Positions 29,533-37,495 of a DNA stretch of 40,852 nt are shown here, piece after piece. The notes beneath the pieces are model-generated. The model did no database searches, was not told the origin of the DNA, and saw only the letters and a program-made list of their open reading frames with translations. The stretch covers positions 1 through 40,852 of the forward strand of contig JAJDBD010000078.1 of NCBI GenBank assembly GCA_029261575.1, read 5' to 3'. The translations under genes and the position numbers were made by a program. The stretch's first letter is position 1. Each line of letters opens with the position of its first letter. The DNA comes from Nitrospinaceae bacterium (GTDB lineage: Bacteria > Nitrospinota > Nitrospinia > Nitrospinales > JACRGP01).

Positions 29533-29602
29533 CCAGGCAAGTAGCCCCCGGAGGCGATTTATTTGGCTCCCCCTTGCAAAGGGGGTTAGGGGGATTCTTC
29601 CT
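29533..29602 (+). repeat. Repeat modules in the convergent radical SAM/methyltransferase intergene
   Basis: CCAGGCAAGTAGCCCCCGGAGGC, then CCCCCTTGCAAAGGGGGTTAGGGGGATTCTTCC, parallel to 6076-6252. Confidence 0.6.
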
Positions 29603-30737
29603 TTTTCGGCGGGTTTACTGCCACGATGTCCAGTCCGATGAATTTGATGGGCAGTGGGTCGCCGGGGTGCAGACTGTAGGCGTCCGTTTCGTCCAGGTAA
29701 TCGTTCACTTCGAATCCATTGAGTTCAAACTCCGCCTCGGCCAACTCGTGCATCAGGTGTTTAGCGAAATCTTCCTCGATCTCCACCAGCGTTTCCAGAT
29801 AACCGGGAATCAGTTTTTGCGCGAACTCCGGGTCGCGCGCCTGTTGCAGGATTTCAAACTCCAGGTCCGTGTCGACGATATTCAACGTGCCCTCCGGCGC
29901 CAATCGTTCCTTTGCCCAGCGTAAAAATTCCAGACGCTCCTTTTTTTTCAGATGATGCAGAAACTTGTTCGCCCATATCTGTCCGAAAGGTCCTGTGACG
30001 TCCGCCGCGTCCGGATAGCGCAGGCTCAAAACCTCCACGTTCCTTTTGCCCAGCAAAGCTTTGTACTGTTCAAGCGCGGTTGTTATAAAGGGCATGGCGT
30101 CGGACAAGTACAATTTCGGAAACCCGATCTCCGGCCAGTCGTGCATGAGGCTGAACCCGGTCAAGCCGGTCGCCGCGTCCAGCACCGGCTCCTTCACGCT
30201 GGCCAGGGCGTCGCCGTCAAAAGGTTCTTCCCAGGGGAAATTTTTCGTTTCGAAAATATACTGGCTGTAGCTTTCCGCCAGCAGACGCACCACTTCCGGG
30301 TCGTCCTTTAGTTTCGGATCGTATTTGATCCTGTCGGTCAACTGGTCGAAGAGCGCGGAAATTCGCGCCATCAACAGGTCCATGTTGTCCCGGTAAGGCT
30401 TGGAAAGCGGGTCGCGGTACAGGTTGGCGCCCAGATGGTCGAAGTTCAACACCACCATGGGCCGTTCGTGCTGGACATACACCCGGTCGGCGATATCGAT
30501 CATCACCTCGGGATAAACGTTTTGCAGGAACAGTTTGAAACAATGCTGTTGCTCGGCGCCTTCAGGGTCCAAGGCGAACCCCAACTGATCGTTGAGCAGG
30601 TCGAAGAATTCCCTCACCCGCCGCGCCAGCTCGGGAGATTTTGAATTGGCCAATCCCAACCAGTCCGTTCCCTTAGCGCACAGCAAGGGAAGTTTTTCCC
30701 CGCCCGGCGAAAAAATATTTTGCGACAAACCGTTCAT
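29586..30737 (-). CDS. Divergent class I SAM-dependent methyltransferase-like protein
   Basis: Motif I-like VLDAATGLTGFSLM, then LYLSDAMPFITTALEQY…FGQIWANKFLHHLKKKERLEFLRWAKERLAPEGTLNIVDTD. ~170-residue N-terminal extension without a recognised domain. Confidence 0.7.
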   Translation of the reverse strand: MNGLSQNIFSPGGEKLPLLCAKGTDWLGLANSKSPELARRVREFFDLLNDQLGFALDPEGAEQQHCFKLFLQNVYPEVMIDIADRVYVQHERPMVVLNFDHLGANLYRDPLSKPYRDNMDLLMARISALFDQLTDRIKYDPKLKDDPEVVRLLAESYSQYIFETKNFPWEEPFDGDALASVKEPVLDAATGLTGFSLMHDWPEIGFPKLYLSDAMPFITTALEQYKALLGKRNVEVLSLRYPDAADVTGPFGQIWANKFLHHLKKKERLEFLRWAKERLAPEGTLNIVDTDLEFEILQQARDPEFAQKLIPGYLETLVEIEEDFAKHLMHELAEAEFELNGFEVNDYLDETDAYSLHPGDPLPIKFIGLDIVAVNPPKKEESP

Positions 30738-30782
30738 CCGCTCCGCGTCCAGAAGTTTTAAAACCTAACTAGTGAACGCTAT

Positions 30783-32309
30783 TCATAACAGATTGCCTAC
30801 CGCCTTTTCAACTGCGTTCACGATTTCACCGCCGTCGACCAATTGCTCGGCCCGTTCGATATCCGGCGCCAACTCACGGTCGCGGTCCATATGCGTAACG
30901 TGTTTGCGCAAAACCTTGTAAGCCGCCAGCGTTCCCCGGCCTGGTTTGAGGTTGGTGAACAAGTCCAGGGCCTGGGCGGCGCACAGCAGTTCAATCGCCA
31001 GAACGTTTCTGGCGTTTGCCAGAACGTCACGCGCTTTGCGGGCGGCGATGCAACCCATGCTCACATGGTCCTCCTTGTTCGCGGAGGTGGGAATGGAATC
31101 CACCGACGCCGGATGCGCCAGAATCTTGTTTTCGGAAACCAGCGCGGCTGCGGTGTACTGCGCTATCATGAACCCGGAGTTCAGCCCGCCTTCTTTGATA
31201 AGGAACGACGGCAAGCCGCTGAGGTCCGGGTTGACCATACGCTCGACGCGCCGCTCGGAAATATTGGCAAGCTCGGCAATAGCCATTGCCGTCGCGTCCA
31301 TCGCCAGGGCTACGGGTTGACCGTGAAAATTTCCGCCGCTCAGAATTTTACCGTCCGGAAACACCAGGGGATTTTCCGTGGCGGAATTCATTTCGATCTC
31401 GACGGTCTGCTTCGCGTACTGGAAGACGTCGCGGCTAGCGCCGTGCACCTGCGGCGAGCATCGTAGGGAATAGGCGTCCTGGATTTTTTTGCAGTCTTTA
31501 TGCGAGGAAATGATTTCGCTTCCCCGCGTGATCCTGCGGAAGTTCGAGGCAGAATTTGCCTGACCGGGATGCGGGCGGATCTTATGGATACGCTCGTCAA
31601 ACTGCGTCCGGGCGCCAAGCAGAACCTCCAGACTCATCGACGCGGCAATGTCGGAAAGTTTTGCCAACTCCTGGGATTGGCGAAGAACCCAGGCGCCGAC
31701 GGCGGTCATCACCTGGGTGCCGTTGACCAGCGCCAGACCTTCGCCTTCGGCTAAAACGACCGGTTCGATACCGGCGCTTTTCAAGGCCGCCCGGCCGCTC
31801 ATCCATTTCCCCCCGCGCCAGGCTTTGCCGCGCCCGATAAGAACCAGCGCGAGATGCGCCAGAGGAGCGAGGTCGCCGCTTGCGCCCACCGACCCTTGCT
31901 CCGGGACCCGGGGATAAATTCCGGCATTCATTATTTTCAAAAAAGTTTCAAGCGTCGCGGATCGAATTCCCGAATAGCCCTTGGCCTTGCTGTTGGCAAC
32001 CAGCGCCATGATCAGCCGGACAATATCGTTGGAAAAGGGCGCGCCCACTCCGGCGGCGTGGCTCATCAGAATATTTTTTTGAAGCTGGCGTTGTTGGGAA
32101 GGTGAAATCACCCGGTCGCTCAGGGCGCCAAATCCGGTGGTGATTCCGTAGACGGGCGTTTTGTCCCGCAAGGCTTTTTCGACGGTTTGCCGGGCGCGAC
32201 GAATGTTTTGCTTCGAGGTTTTTGACAGACGAATGTTAACCGCCGGGTCGAGAGCCGCCCAGGCGGTATCCAACGTCAAACTGTCGCCATCAAGCGTCAG
32301 CGTTTTCAT
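30783..32309 (-). CDS. hutH: Aromatic amino acid ammonia-lyase, histidine ammonia-lyase-like
   Basis: MIO-forming GSVGASGDLAPLAHLALVLIG. N-terminal YGITTGFGALSDR…ILMSHAAGVG, with HAL-type Ser-His rather than TAL-type His-Leu at the selectivity position. Confidence 0.88.
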   Translation of the reverse strand: MKTLTLDGDSLTLDTAWAALDPAVNIRLSKTSKQNIRRARQTVEKALRDKTPVYGITTGFGALSDRVISPSQQRQLQKNILMSHAAGVGAPFSNDIVRLIMALVANSKAKGYSGIRSATLETFLKIMNAGIYPRVPEQGSVGASGDLAPLAHLALVLIGRGKAWRGGKWMSGRAALKSAGIEPVVLAEGEGLALVNGTQVMTAVGAWVLRQSQELAKLSDIAASMSLEVLLGARTQFDERIHKIRPHPGQANSASNFRRITRGSEIISSHKDCKKIQDAYSLRCSPQVHGASRDVFQYAKQTVEIEMNSATENPLVFPDGKILSGGNFHGQPVALAMDATAMAIAELANISERRVERMVNPDLSGLPSFLIKEGGLNSGFMIAQYTAAALVSENKILAHPASVDSIPTSANKEDHVSMGCIAARKARDVLANARNVLAIELLCAAQALDLFTNLKPGRGTLAAYKVLRKHVTHMDRDRELAPDIERAEQLVDGGEIVNAVEKAVGNLL

Positions 32310-32319
32310 GATTTCCCCG

Positions 32320-32685
32320 TCAAGCCCAGTCCCAGGCGGCGCGGGCCAGAAAGTAAAAGGTCAATACCAGGCAGGGAAGCACAAAGGGAACGGCGGCAAA
32401 AGCTTCCCCCGTCGCCATGGTGTAAGAGGAAAGCAGGATGCGCCCGGCATAAATGACCGCCAGAACGATGGCGAGTTTTCTCGCTCCCTTGCGAAGGTAC
32501 CAGGCCAATACCAAAACCATAACGACCAGCGCGCCGACGGAGGCCGCTGTCGATAGATCGATGTGAAAAGGCGGAAGGAAGGCGTAGACCAGACCAAAGT
32601 AAACCAGATTCAGTCCTAGAAAAACATACCCGGCCAGGCGATACTTTTTTAAAACGTCGGCGTCTTTAACGGGGGAATCTTGCAT
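32320..32685 (-). CDS. Small membrane protein (about 4 TM), unknown function
   Basis: Four hydrophobic stretches (YVFLGLNLVYFGLVYAFLP; VGALVVMVLVLAWYL; LAIVLAVIYAGRILL; VPFVLPCLVLTFYFLARAAW). Confidence 0.6.
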   Translation of the reverse strand: MQDSPVKDADVLKKYRLAGYVFLGLNLVYFGLVYAFLPPFHIDLSTAASVGALVVMVLVLAWYLRKGARKLAIVLAVIYAGRILLSSYTMATGEAFAAVPFVLPCLVLTFYFLARAAWDWA

Positions 32686-32705
32686 ACGCGGAAAATTACA
32701 AATTA

Positions 32706-32800
32706 CCGGTTAAAAGATTTGAAATGCAAGCGCGCTGATAATTGAACCGCTTCCCCTGAACGCCACACTATCTACCCCTGCCGCGAGCAGCCGGGCGATT
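32706..32800 (-). repeat. 3'-end mosaic element after the Lpd/MerA-like gene (R1)
   Basis: GGTTAAAAGATTTGAAATGCAAGCGCGCTGATAATTGAACCGCTTCCCCTGAACGCC aligns along ~56 nt with 34360-34413. Confidence 0.65.
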
Positions 32801-32802
32801 TA

Positions 32803-34239
32803 CTAGCGGCGCCAAGCGTGAAACTTTTCGACCCAGCGCAATAGACCCTCCGGCGCGTGGGCTTTCTTCCAAACCCCGGCGGCGAATTTGTTGGCCTCGG
32901 ACATGGTGGGATAAATGTGAATCGTCCCCAAAATATCGTTCAGCCCATGACCGTATTTTATGGCGGATACGTATTCCGCGATCAGGTCGCCCGCATGGTA
33001 TCCCATGATGGTCACGCCTAATATGCGATCTTTTCCCGGCGCCGTCAATACCTTCACTTCGCCCCGGTCCTCGCTGTCCGCGATGGCGCGGTCCAGATCG
33101 TCCAGTCCGTAGCGCGTGACTTCGTAAGGGACGCCCTGCTCTTTTGCTTCCAGTTCGTTCAGACCCACCCGCGCAATTTCCGGATCGGTGAACGTGCACC
33201 AGGGAATCACGCGGTAGTCTACCTTGAATTTTTTGAACGGACTGAACAGGGCGTTGACTGCGCAGTACCAGGCTTGATGCGCCGCCGTGTGGGTGAACTG
33301 GTACGGACCCGCAACGTCGCCGCAGGCGTAAATATTTTTGAAGTTACTGCGCAGATACTCGTCCACTTCCACCGTGCCGCTCGGACCGAGTTTCACGCCA
33401 ATATCTTCCAACCCGAAACCCTTGCTGTTGGCTTGCCGACCTACGGCAAGCAGGAGCTGATCGAATGGAACTTCTTCCGATCCCTCTTTGGATTCCACCA
33501 CCATGCAGGGTTGACCGTCTCTCACAACAACTTCCTTGCACTTTGAGTTTAATCGCACGTCGACGCCGTCTTCGACAAATTGCGATTTGATGGCGGCGCC
33601 GAATTCCTCGTCCTCTCGGATCAGCAGGCGCGGCATCATCTCGACTTGCGTCACTTTACTTCCGAGGCGGGCAAAACATTGCGCCAACTCGGAGCCGATG
33701 GGACCACCGCCTGCGATCACCAGCCGTTTGGGCAGTTCGCGCAAATTCCAAATCGTGTCCGTGGTGAGAAATTTTACCTTGTCCAGTCCAGGGATGGGAG
33801 GGATGGCGGGCCGCGCGCCGGTGGCGACGATGATATTGTTGGCCGTCAGCGTTTTACCGTCCACCTGAACTTCGTGCGGCGACACAATTTTAGCCTCGCC
33901 CTGAAAACAATCGACGCCCAGACTGGAGTAACGTTCCACACTGTCGTGCGGCTCGACTTTCTGGATCACTTTCTGCACGCGCTCCATGACTTCGGCGAAG
34001 TCGAACTCCACGTTTGCGGAGCGAATGCCGTAATCCTTGTGCCGCTTGATATAGGAGAGAACCTTGGCGGTGCGGATCAAGGCTTTGCTGGGCACGCATC
34101 CGGTGTTCAGGCAGTCGCCACCCATCTTGTGTTTTTCTATCAACGCGACTTTGGCTTTCACCGCCGCGCCGATGTATGAGGAAACCAGGCCCGCGGACCC
34201 GGCTCCGATCACAACTATGTTGTAGTCTTTTTTCGCCAT
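32803..34239 (-). CDS. FAD-dependent NAD(P)-disulfide oxidoreductase (dihydrolipoamide dehydrogenase/mercuric reductase-like)
   Basis: NIVVIGAGSAGLVSSYIGAAVKAKVALIEKHKMGGDCLNTGCVPSKALIRTAKV (redox CxxxxC); GGGPIGSELAQCFARLGSKVTQVE; C-terminal GTIHIYPTMSEANKFAAGVWKK. Confidence 0.93.
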   Translation of the reverse strand: MAKKDYNIVVIGAGSAGLVSSYIGAAVKAKVALIEKHKMGGDCLNTGCVPSKALIRTAKVLSYIKRHKDYGIRSANVEFDFAEVMERVQKVIQKVEPHDSVERYSSLGVDCFQGEAKIVSPHEVQVDGKTLTANNIIVATGARPAIPPIPGLDKVKFLTTDTIWNLRELPKRLVIAGGGPIGSELAQCFARLGSKVTQVEMMPRLLIREDEEFGAAIKSQFVEDGVDVRLNSKCKEVVVRDGQPCMVVESKEGSEEVPFDQLLLAVGRQANSKGFGLEDIGVKLGPSGTVEVDEYLRSNFKNIYACGDVAGPYQFTHTAAHQAWYCAVNALFSPFKKFKVDYRVIPWCTFTDPEIARVGLNELEAKEQGVPYEVTRYGLDDLDRAIADSEDRGEVKVLTAPGKDRILGVTIMGYHAGDLIAEYVSAIKYGHGLNDILGTIHIYPTMSEANKFAAGVWKKAHAPEGLLRWVEKFHAWRR

Positions 34240-34338
34240 TTTGAATTACCCGAGTTTGAATTTTTTTAACAGCTAGCAACTAGGGTAATGTCGCACGAGG
34301 AGGGAATTACTTACAACGATAATGGTTGCAGGACAAAG

Positions 34339-34465
34339 AGGGAGGCGGGCAACGCCCGTTGGAAAGGTTGAAGATGCAAGCTCACCAATACTTCAGCCGT
34401 TTCCCTTAAACGCTGCAGAGAATGCCCCAGCCCCTTGCCTGCCAGCGTCACGCTGGCAAGGGCGG
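34339..34465 (-). repeat. 3'-end mosaic element after rplS (R2)
   Basis: GTTGGAAAGGTTGAAGATGCAAGCTCACCAATACTTCAGCCGTTTCCCTTAAACGCT aligns with R1. Palindrome GCCAGCGT-C-ACGCTGGC (34441-34457) next to the rplS stop. Confidence 0.65.
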
Positions 34466-34466
34466 G

Positions 34467-34913
34467 TCAGGATTTTGAGGTTTTATTGGCGATGGCTTTT
34501 TTAACTGCGGCTTTTTTAGCGGCGGTTTTTTTGGTCGCTTTCTTTTTCTTTTTGGAAGGAGAAGTTCCCGTTTTTTTCAATTCTTTCAAACGCGCGGCCT
34601 TGCCTTTAAGCTCTCTCAAATAATAGAGCTTGGCTTGCCGGACTTTGGCGCGTTTGACCACCTCGATTTTTTCCACTCGCGGCGAGTGGAGGGGGAAAAT
34701 TCTTTCCACGCCGACGCCGAAAGAAATCTTGCGAACGGTAAAAGTTTTCCGGACGCCGCCGCCACAAATGCGCAAGATGACGCCTTCGACGATCTGTACT
34801 CGCTCTTTTTCCCCTTCCACGATTTTAATGTGCACCTTGACGGTATCGCCCACGTGGATTTCGGGGGGCTTTTCTTTTTCGTATTGGGCTTCGATTTGTT
34901 GTACCAGATTCAT
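34467..34913 (-). CDS. rplS: 50S ribosomal protein L19 with a Lys/Ala-rich C-terminal extension
   Basis: [90 protein letters not shown], then [36 protein letters not shown]. Confidence 0.97.
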   Translation of the reverse strand: MNLVQQIEAQYEKEKPPEIHVGDTVKVHIKIVEGEKERVQIVEGVILRICGGGVRKTFTVRKISFGVGVERIFPLHSPRVEKIEVVKRAKVRQAKLYYLRELKGKAARLKELKKTGTSPSKKKKKATKKTAAKKAAVKKAIANKTSKS

Positions 34914-34992
34914 TGAACCACGCTCCTAAATTTGCTTGTCTACCAATGGGAAGCAACGGATTATACCAGAATTTTTACCCGGCGCAATTTTA

Positions 34993-35568
34993 TTATCCCG
35001 AAAAATTCCCCAACAGGCGGTCGAGGATAATGGCCACGGCCCCCCGGACGGGTAAATGATTGAATCCATCCGCCCCTTCTATGGGATCGAGTATGTAATC
35101 GGCGGTTTCCACTATGCTTTTTTCCAGTCCCCAACCAGTGCCGAAGAGCAACAAATACTGCCCGCCGGATTTCATTATTTGCCGCATTTCGCCGTAGCCG
35201 ACGCCCTGGTCAAATTTTTTGGCGTCTGTGACCACGCATTTTGGAGCTTCGCCAAACCGGGTTTCTATGTCCTGAATAACTTCCGGCAACAGGTTTTTAA
35301 CGCAGGTATGTTTCAGGGCTTCCTTGCGCGTGGGGTTGTACTGGGCGCCGCGCCCGTCGCGCCAGTGGCGCATGATATCCTCCACCAGTTTGTGTTGCGA
35401 CTTCAAAGGGGTGACAAAATACAGGGAACCGAGTCCGTAGGTCCGGCAAATCCGGGATATGTCGTGGACGTCCAGGGTGGTGATGGAGGAGACGACGATT
35501 TCCCCGACTTTGTTATAAACCGGAAAATGCAACGCCGCGAGGTGGATATTAGAGACCGCTTCCGTCAA
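34993..35568 (-). CDS. SAM-dependent RNA methyltransferase of the PF09936 type
   Basis: …VSNIHLAALHFPVYNKVGEIVVSSITTLDVHDISRICRTYGLGSLYFVTPLKSQHKLVEDIMRHW…YLLLFGTGWGL. The track's upstream extension overlaps trmD out of frame. TTG at 35568-35566 overlaps the trmD TGA (TTGA). Confidence 0.85.
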   Translation of the reverse strand: MTEAVSNIHLAALHFPVYNKVGEIVVSSITTLDVHDISRICRTYGLGSLYFVTPLKSQHKLVEDIMRHWRDGRGAQYNPTRKEALKHTCVKNLLPEVIQDIETRFGEAPKCVVTDAKKFDQGVGYGEMRQIMKSGGQYLLLFGTGWGLEKSIVETADYILDPIEGADGFNHLPVRGAVAIILDRLLGNFSG

Positions 35569-36296
35569 GGCTTTTTCCCCGGAGCCGTTCGGTCCTGTTC
35601 GGAGGTTTTTGCGTTTTTCAAAAGGTCGGGCCGGATGCGGGCGGTCTTCTCCCGTGCGGCCTGCCTTTGCCAGTCGCGTATTTTCTGGTGATCCCCGGAG
35701 ATCAGAATTTCGGGAACTGTCTGCCCCCGGAATTCCTGGGGCCGGGTGTATTGGGGATATTCCAACAGATCGGCGGTGAACGATTCGTCCCGGATGCAGG
35801 CTTCGTCGCCCACCACGCCGGGGACCAGTCGGGACACGGCGTCGATAAGAACCATGGCCGGGATCTCTCCGCCGGAAAGCACAAAATCGCCAATGGAAAT
35901 TTCCTCGTCGACAAAATGCAATCCCACTCGCTCGTCCACGCCCTCGTAACGCCCGCACACCAGTAATATTTCATCCTCTCTGGAAAGTTCCCAGGCTTTT
36001 TTCTGATCGAACGGTTTGCCGGAAGCGGACATGAGGATCGTGCGCGCGCGGGGCCTGTCTTTTTTAACGGCCTCAATCGCCCGGACGATTGGTTCGACGT
36101 TCATCACCATCCCCGCGCCGCCGCCAAAAGGGCAGTCGTCCACTTTGCGATGCTTGTTCAGAGTGTAGTCTCTAAGGTCGTGAGCGCGCAGGTCCAGCAG
36201 GCCGTTTTCGCGCGCGCGGCTGAACAGGCCCTCGCCAAAGGGGGAATCAAACATGGCGGGGAAAATGGTGAGAATATCAAACCGAAGCGTTTTCAA
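35565..36296 (-). CDS. trmD: tRNA (guanine-N1)-methyltransferase
   Basis: FDILTIFPAMFDSPFGEGLFSRARENGLLDLRAHDLRDYTLNKHRKVDDCPFGGGAGMVM; LVCGRYEGVDERV; EISIGDFVLSGGEIPAMVLIDAVSRLVPGVVGD. Confidence 0.97.
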   Translation of the reverse strand: MKTLRFDILTIFPAMFDSPFGEGLFSRARENGLLDLRAHDLRDYTLNKHRKVDDCPFGGGAGMVMNVEPIVRAIEAVKKDRPRARTILMSASGKPFDQKKAWELSREDEILLVCGRYEGVDERVGLHFVDEEISIGDFVLSGGEIPAMVLIDAVSRLVPGVVGDEACIRDESFTADLLEYPQYTRPQEFRGQTVPEILISGDHQKIRDWQRQAAREKTARIRPDLLKNAKTSEQDRTAPGKKP

Positions 36297-36804
36297 GGAG
36301 TCCTTCGACGACGCGAAATATAAGTTTTCCTTGATCCAAGTCGATGGATTGAACCACCGAATCGATCATGGGCAGTAGCAATTCAAAATCTCCGTTGCGA
36401 ACGACGTAGACGTCGTTGCTCCCGGTTTCGATAATTTCTTCGACGCGCCCGTAAAATTTTTCATGCTCGTCGTAAACTTTAAGACCGATAATTTGGAAGC
36501 GGTAGTATTCGTTTTCGGGCAGGGGGGCGAAATCTTCCGCGCGGGCGTAAAGGGTCTTCCCGCTTAACAGTTGGGCGGATTCGATGGAATCGCATCCCTT
36601 CAATTTGAGGATCATGCGTTTCCCCGATCCGCGCCAGGCCTCGACTTGCAACTGGTCTTGCGGTTTTTCTGGGTCGGGATCGGGATCCAAAACCGCCAGG
36701 CGAATATTTTGGCGGACGTCTTCTTCTTCAAAATAAGGAATGAACTTGATCTCGCCCTTCAGCCCGTGGGTTTTGGCGAGCTTTCCGATTTCAATCCATT
36801 CCAT
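36277..36804 (-). CDS. rimM: Ribosome maturation factor RimM
   Basis: EIGKLAKTHGLKGEIKFIPY N-terminus, PRC-barrel C-terminal half (…YVVRNGDFELLLPMIDSVVQSIDLDQGKLIFRVVEGLLE), and position between the KH gene and trmD. Confidence 0.95.
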   Translation of the reverse strand: MEWIEIGKLAKTHGLKGEIKFIPYFEEEDVRQNIRLAVLDPDPDPEKPQDQLQVEAWRGSGKRMILKLKGCDSIESAQLLSGKTLYARAEDFAPLPENEYYRFQIIGLKVYDEHEKFYGRVEEIIETGSNDVYVVRNGDFELLLPMIDSVVQSIDLDQGKLIFRVVEGLLENASV

Positions 36805-36807
36805 GAG

Positions 36808-37038
36808 CTATTCGATAATTTCCAGAACCGCGCGTTTTTTTAATTTGGTGGCGGTCGCGTTTAGAATGGTTCGCATGGCGCGGGCGGTCTTGCCTTGCTT
36901 TCCGATGACCTTGCCCAAGTCGTCCTTGGCCACCCGCAACTCCAAGACCGTAGTTTTATCGCCCACCACTTCGTTCAAAACAACTTCGTCCGGTTTGTCC
37001 ACCAGCGATTTGGCGATCATCATTATCAGGTCTTTCAT
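36808..37038 (-). CDS. khpA: KH-domain RNA-binding protein (KhpA/YlqC)
   Basis: [65 protein letters not shown], with GKQG KH motif. Start at ATG 37038, not the track's 37092. Confidence 0.93.
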   Translation of the reverse strand: MKDLIMMIAKSLVDKPDEVVLNEVVGDKTTVLELRVAKDDLGKVIGKQGKTARAMRTILNATATKLKKRAVLEIIE

Positions 37039-37156
37039 AACCAGCCCTCCCTTTTCGATCCTCCGTCTCTTCGGGTCGGAACGGGAAGGCAACGGAGGAA
37101 CCAGCTTCAGCGCTAATGATAACAGCCTCGTCCACGCCCGCTTGGGAAGTCTCTGG

Positions 37157-37402
37157 TTACCCTACCGCTCCGGCTTTCTTCAAAAGGGCCGCGACGGTTT
37201 TGGAGGGCCTGGCTCCTTTTTGCAACCAGGACGAAGCTTTTTCCAGGTCGATTTTTATATTGTCCTCTTCTTTAAGAGGATCGAAGGTCCCAAGATTTTC
37301 CAAAAACCTGCCGTCCCTGGGAAATCGGGAGTCCGCCGCTACCACTCGGTAAAACGGTTTCTTTTTAGAACCTCGCCTGGTTAATCGAATCACAACTGCC
37401 AA
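37157..37402 (-). CDS. rpsP: 30S ribosomal protein S16
   Basis: [42 protein letters not shown]. Confidence 0.97.
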   Translation of the reverse strand: MAVVIRLTRRGSKKKPFYRVVAADSRFPRDGRFLENLGTFDPLKEEDNIKIDLEKASSWLQKGARPSKTVAALLKKAGAVG

Positions 37403-37495
37403 AATACACCCTCCTGTTGATGGTTTTTATTCAAGTTGACCCCCGCTCCGGGAGCTCCTATATATAATATAGTAACATTTTAAAATAAATCACGT

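Noticed and set aside
28685-29641. 318-aa plus-strand ORF overlapping the radical SAM gene in another frame
   Set aside because: Arg/His/Pro-rich +1-type shadow; the radical SAM frame has the diagnostic CxxxCxxC motif.
35569-35958. N-terminal extension of the PF09936-type methyltransferase ORF through trmD
   Set aside because: Arg-rich sequence is an out-of-frame reading of trmD. The homologous domain begins right after the TTG at 35568.
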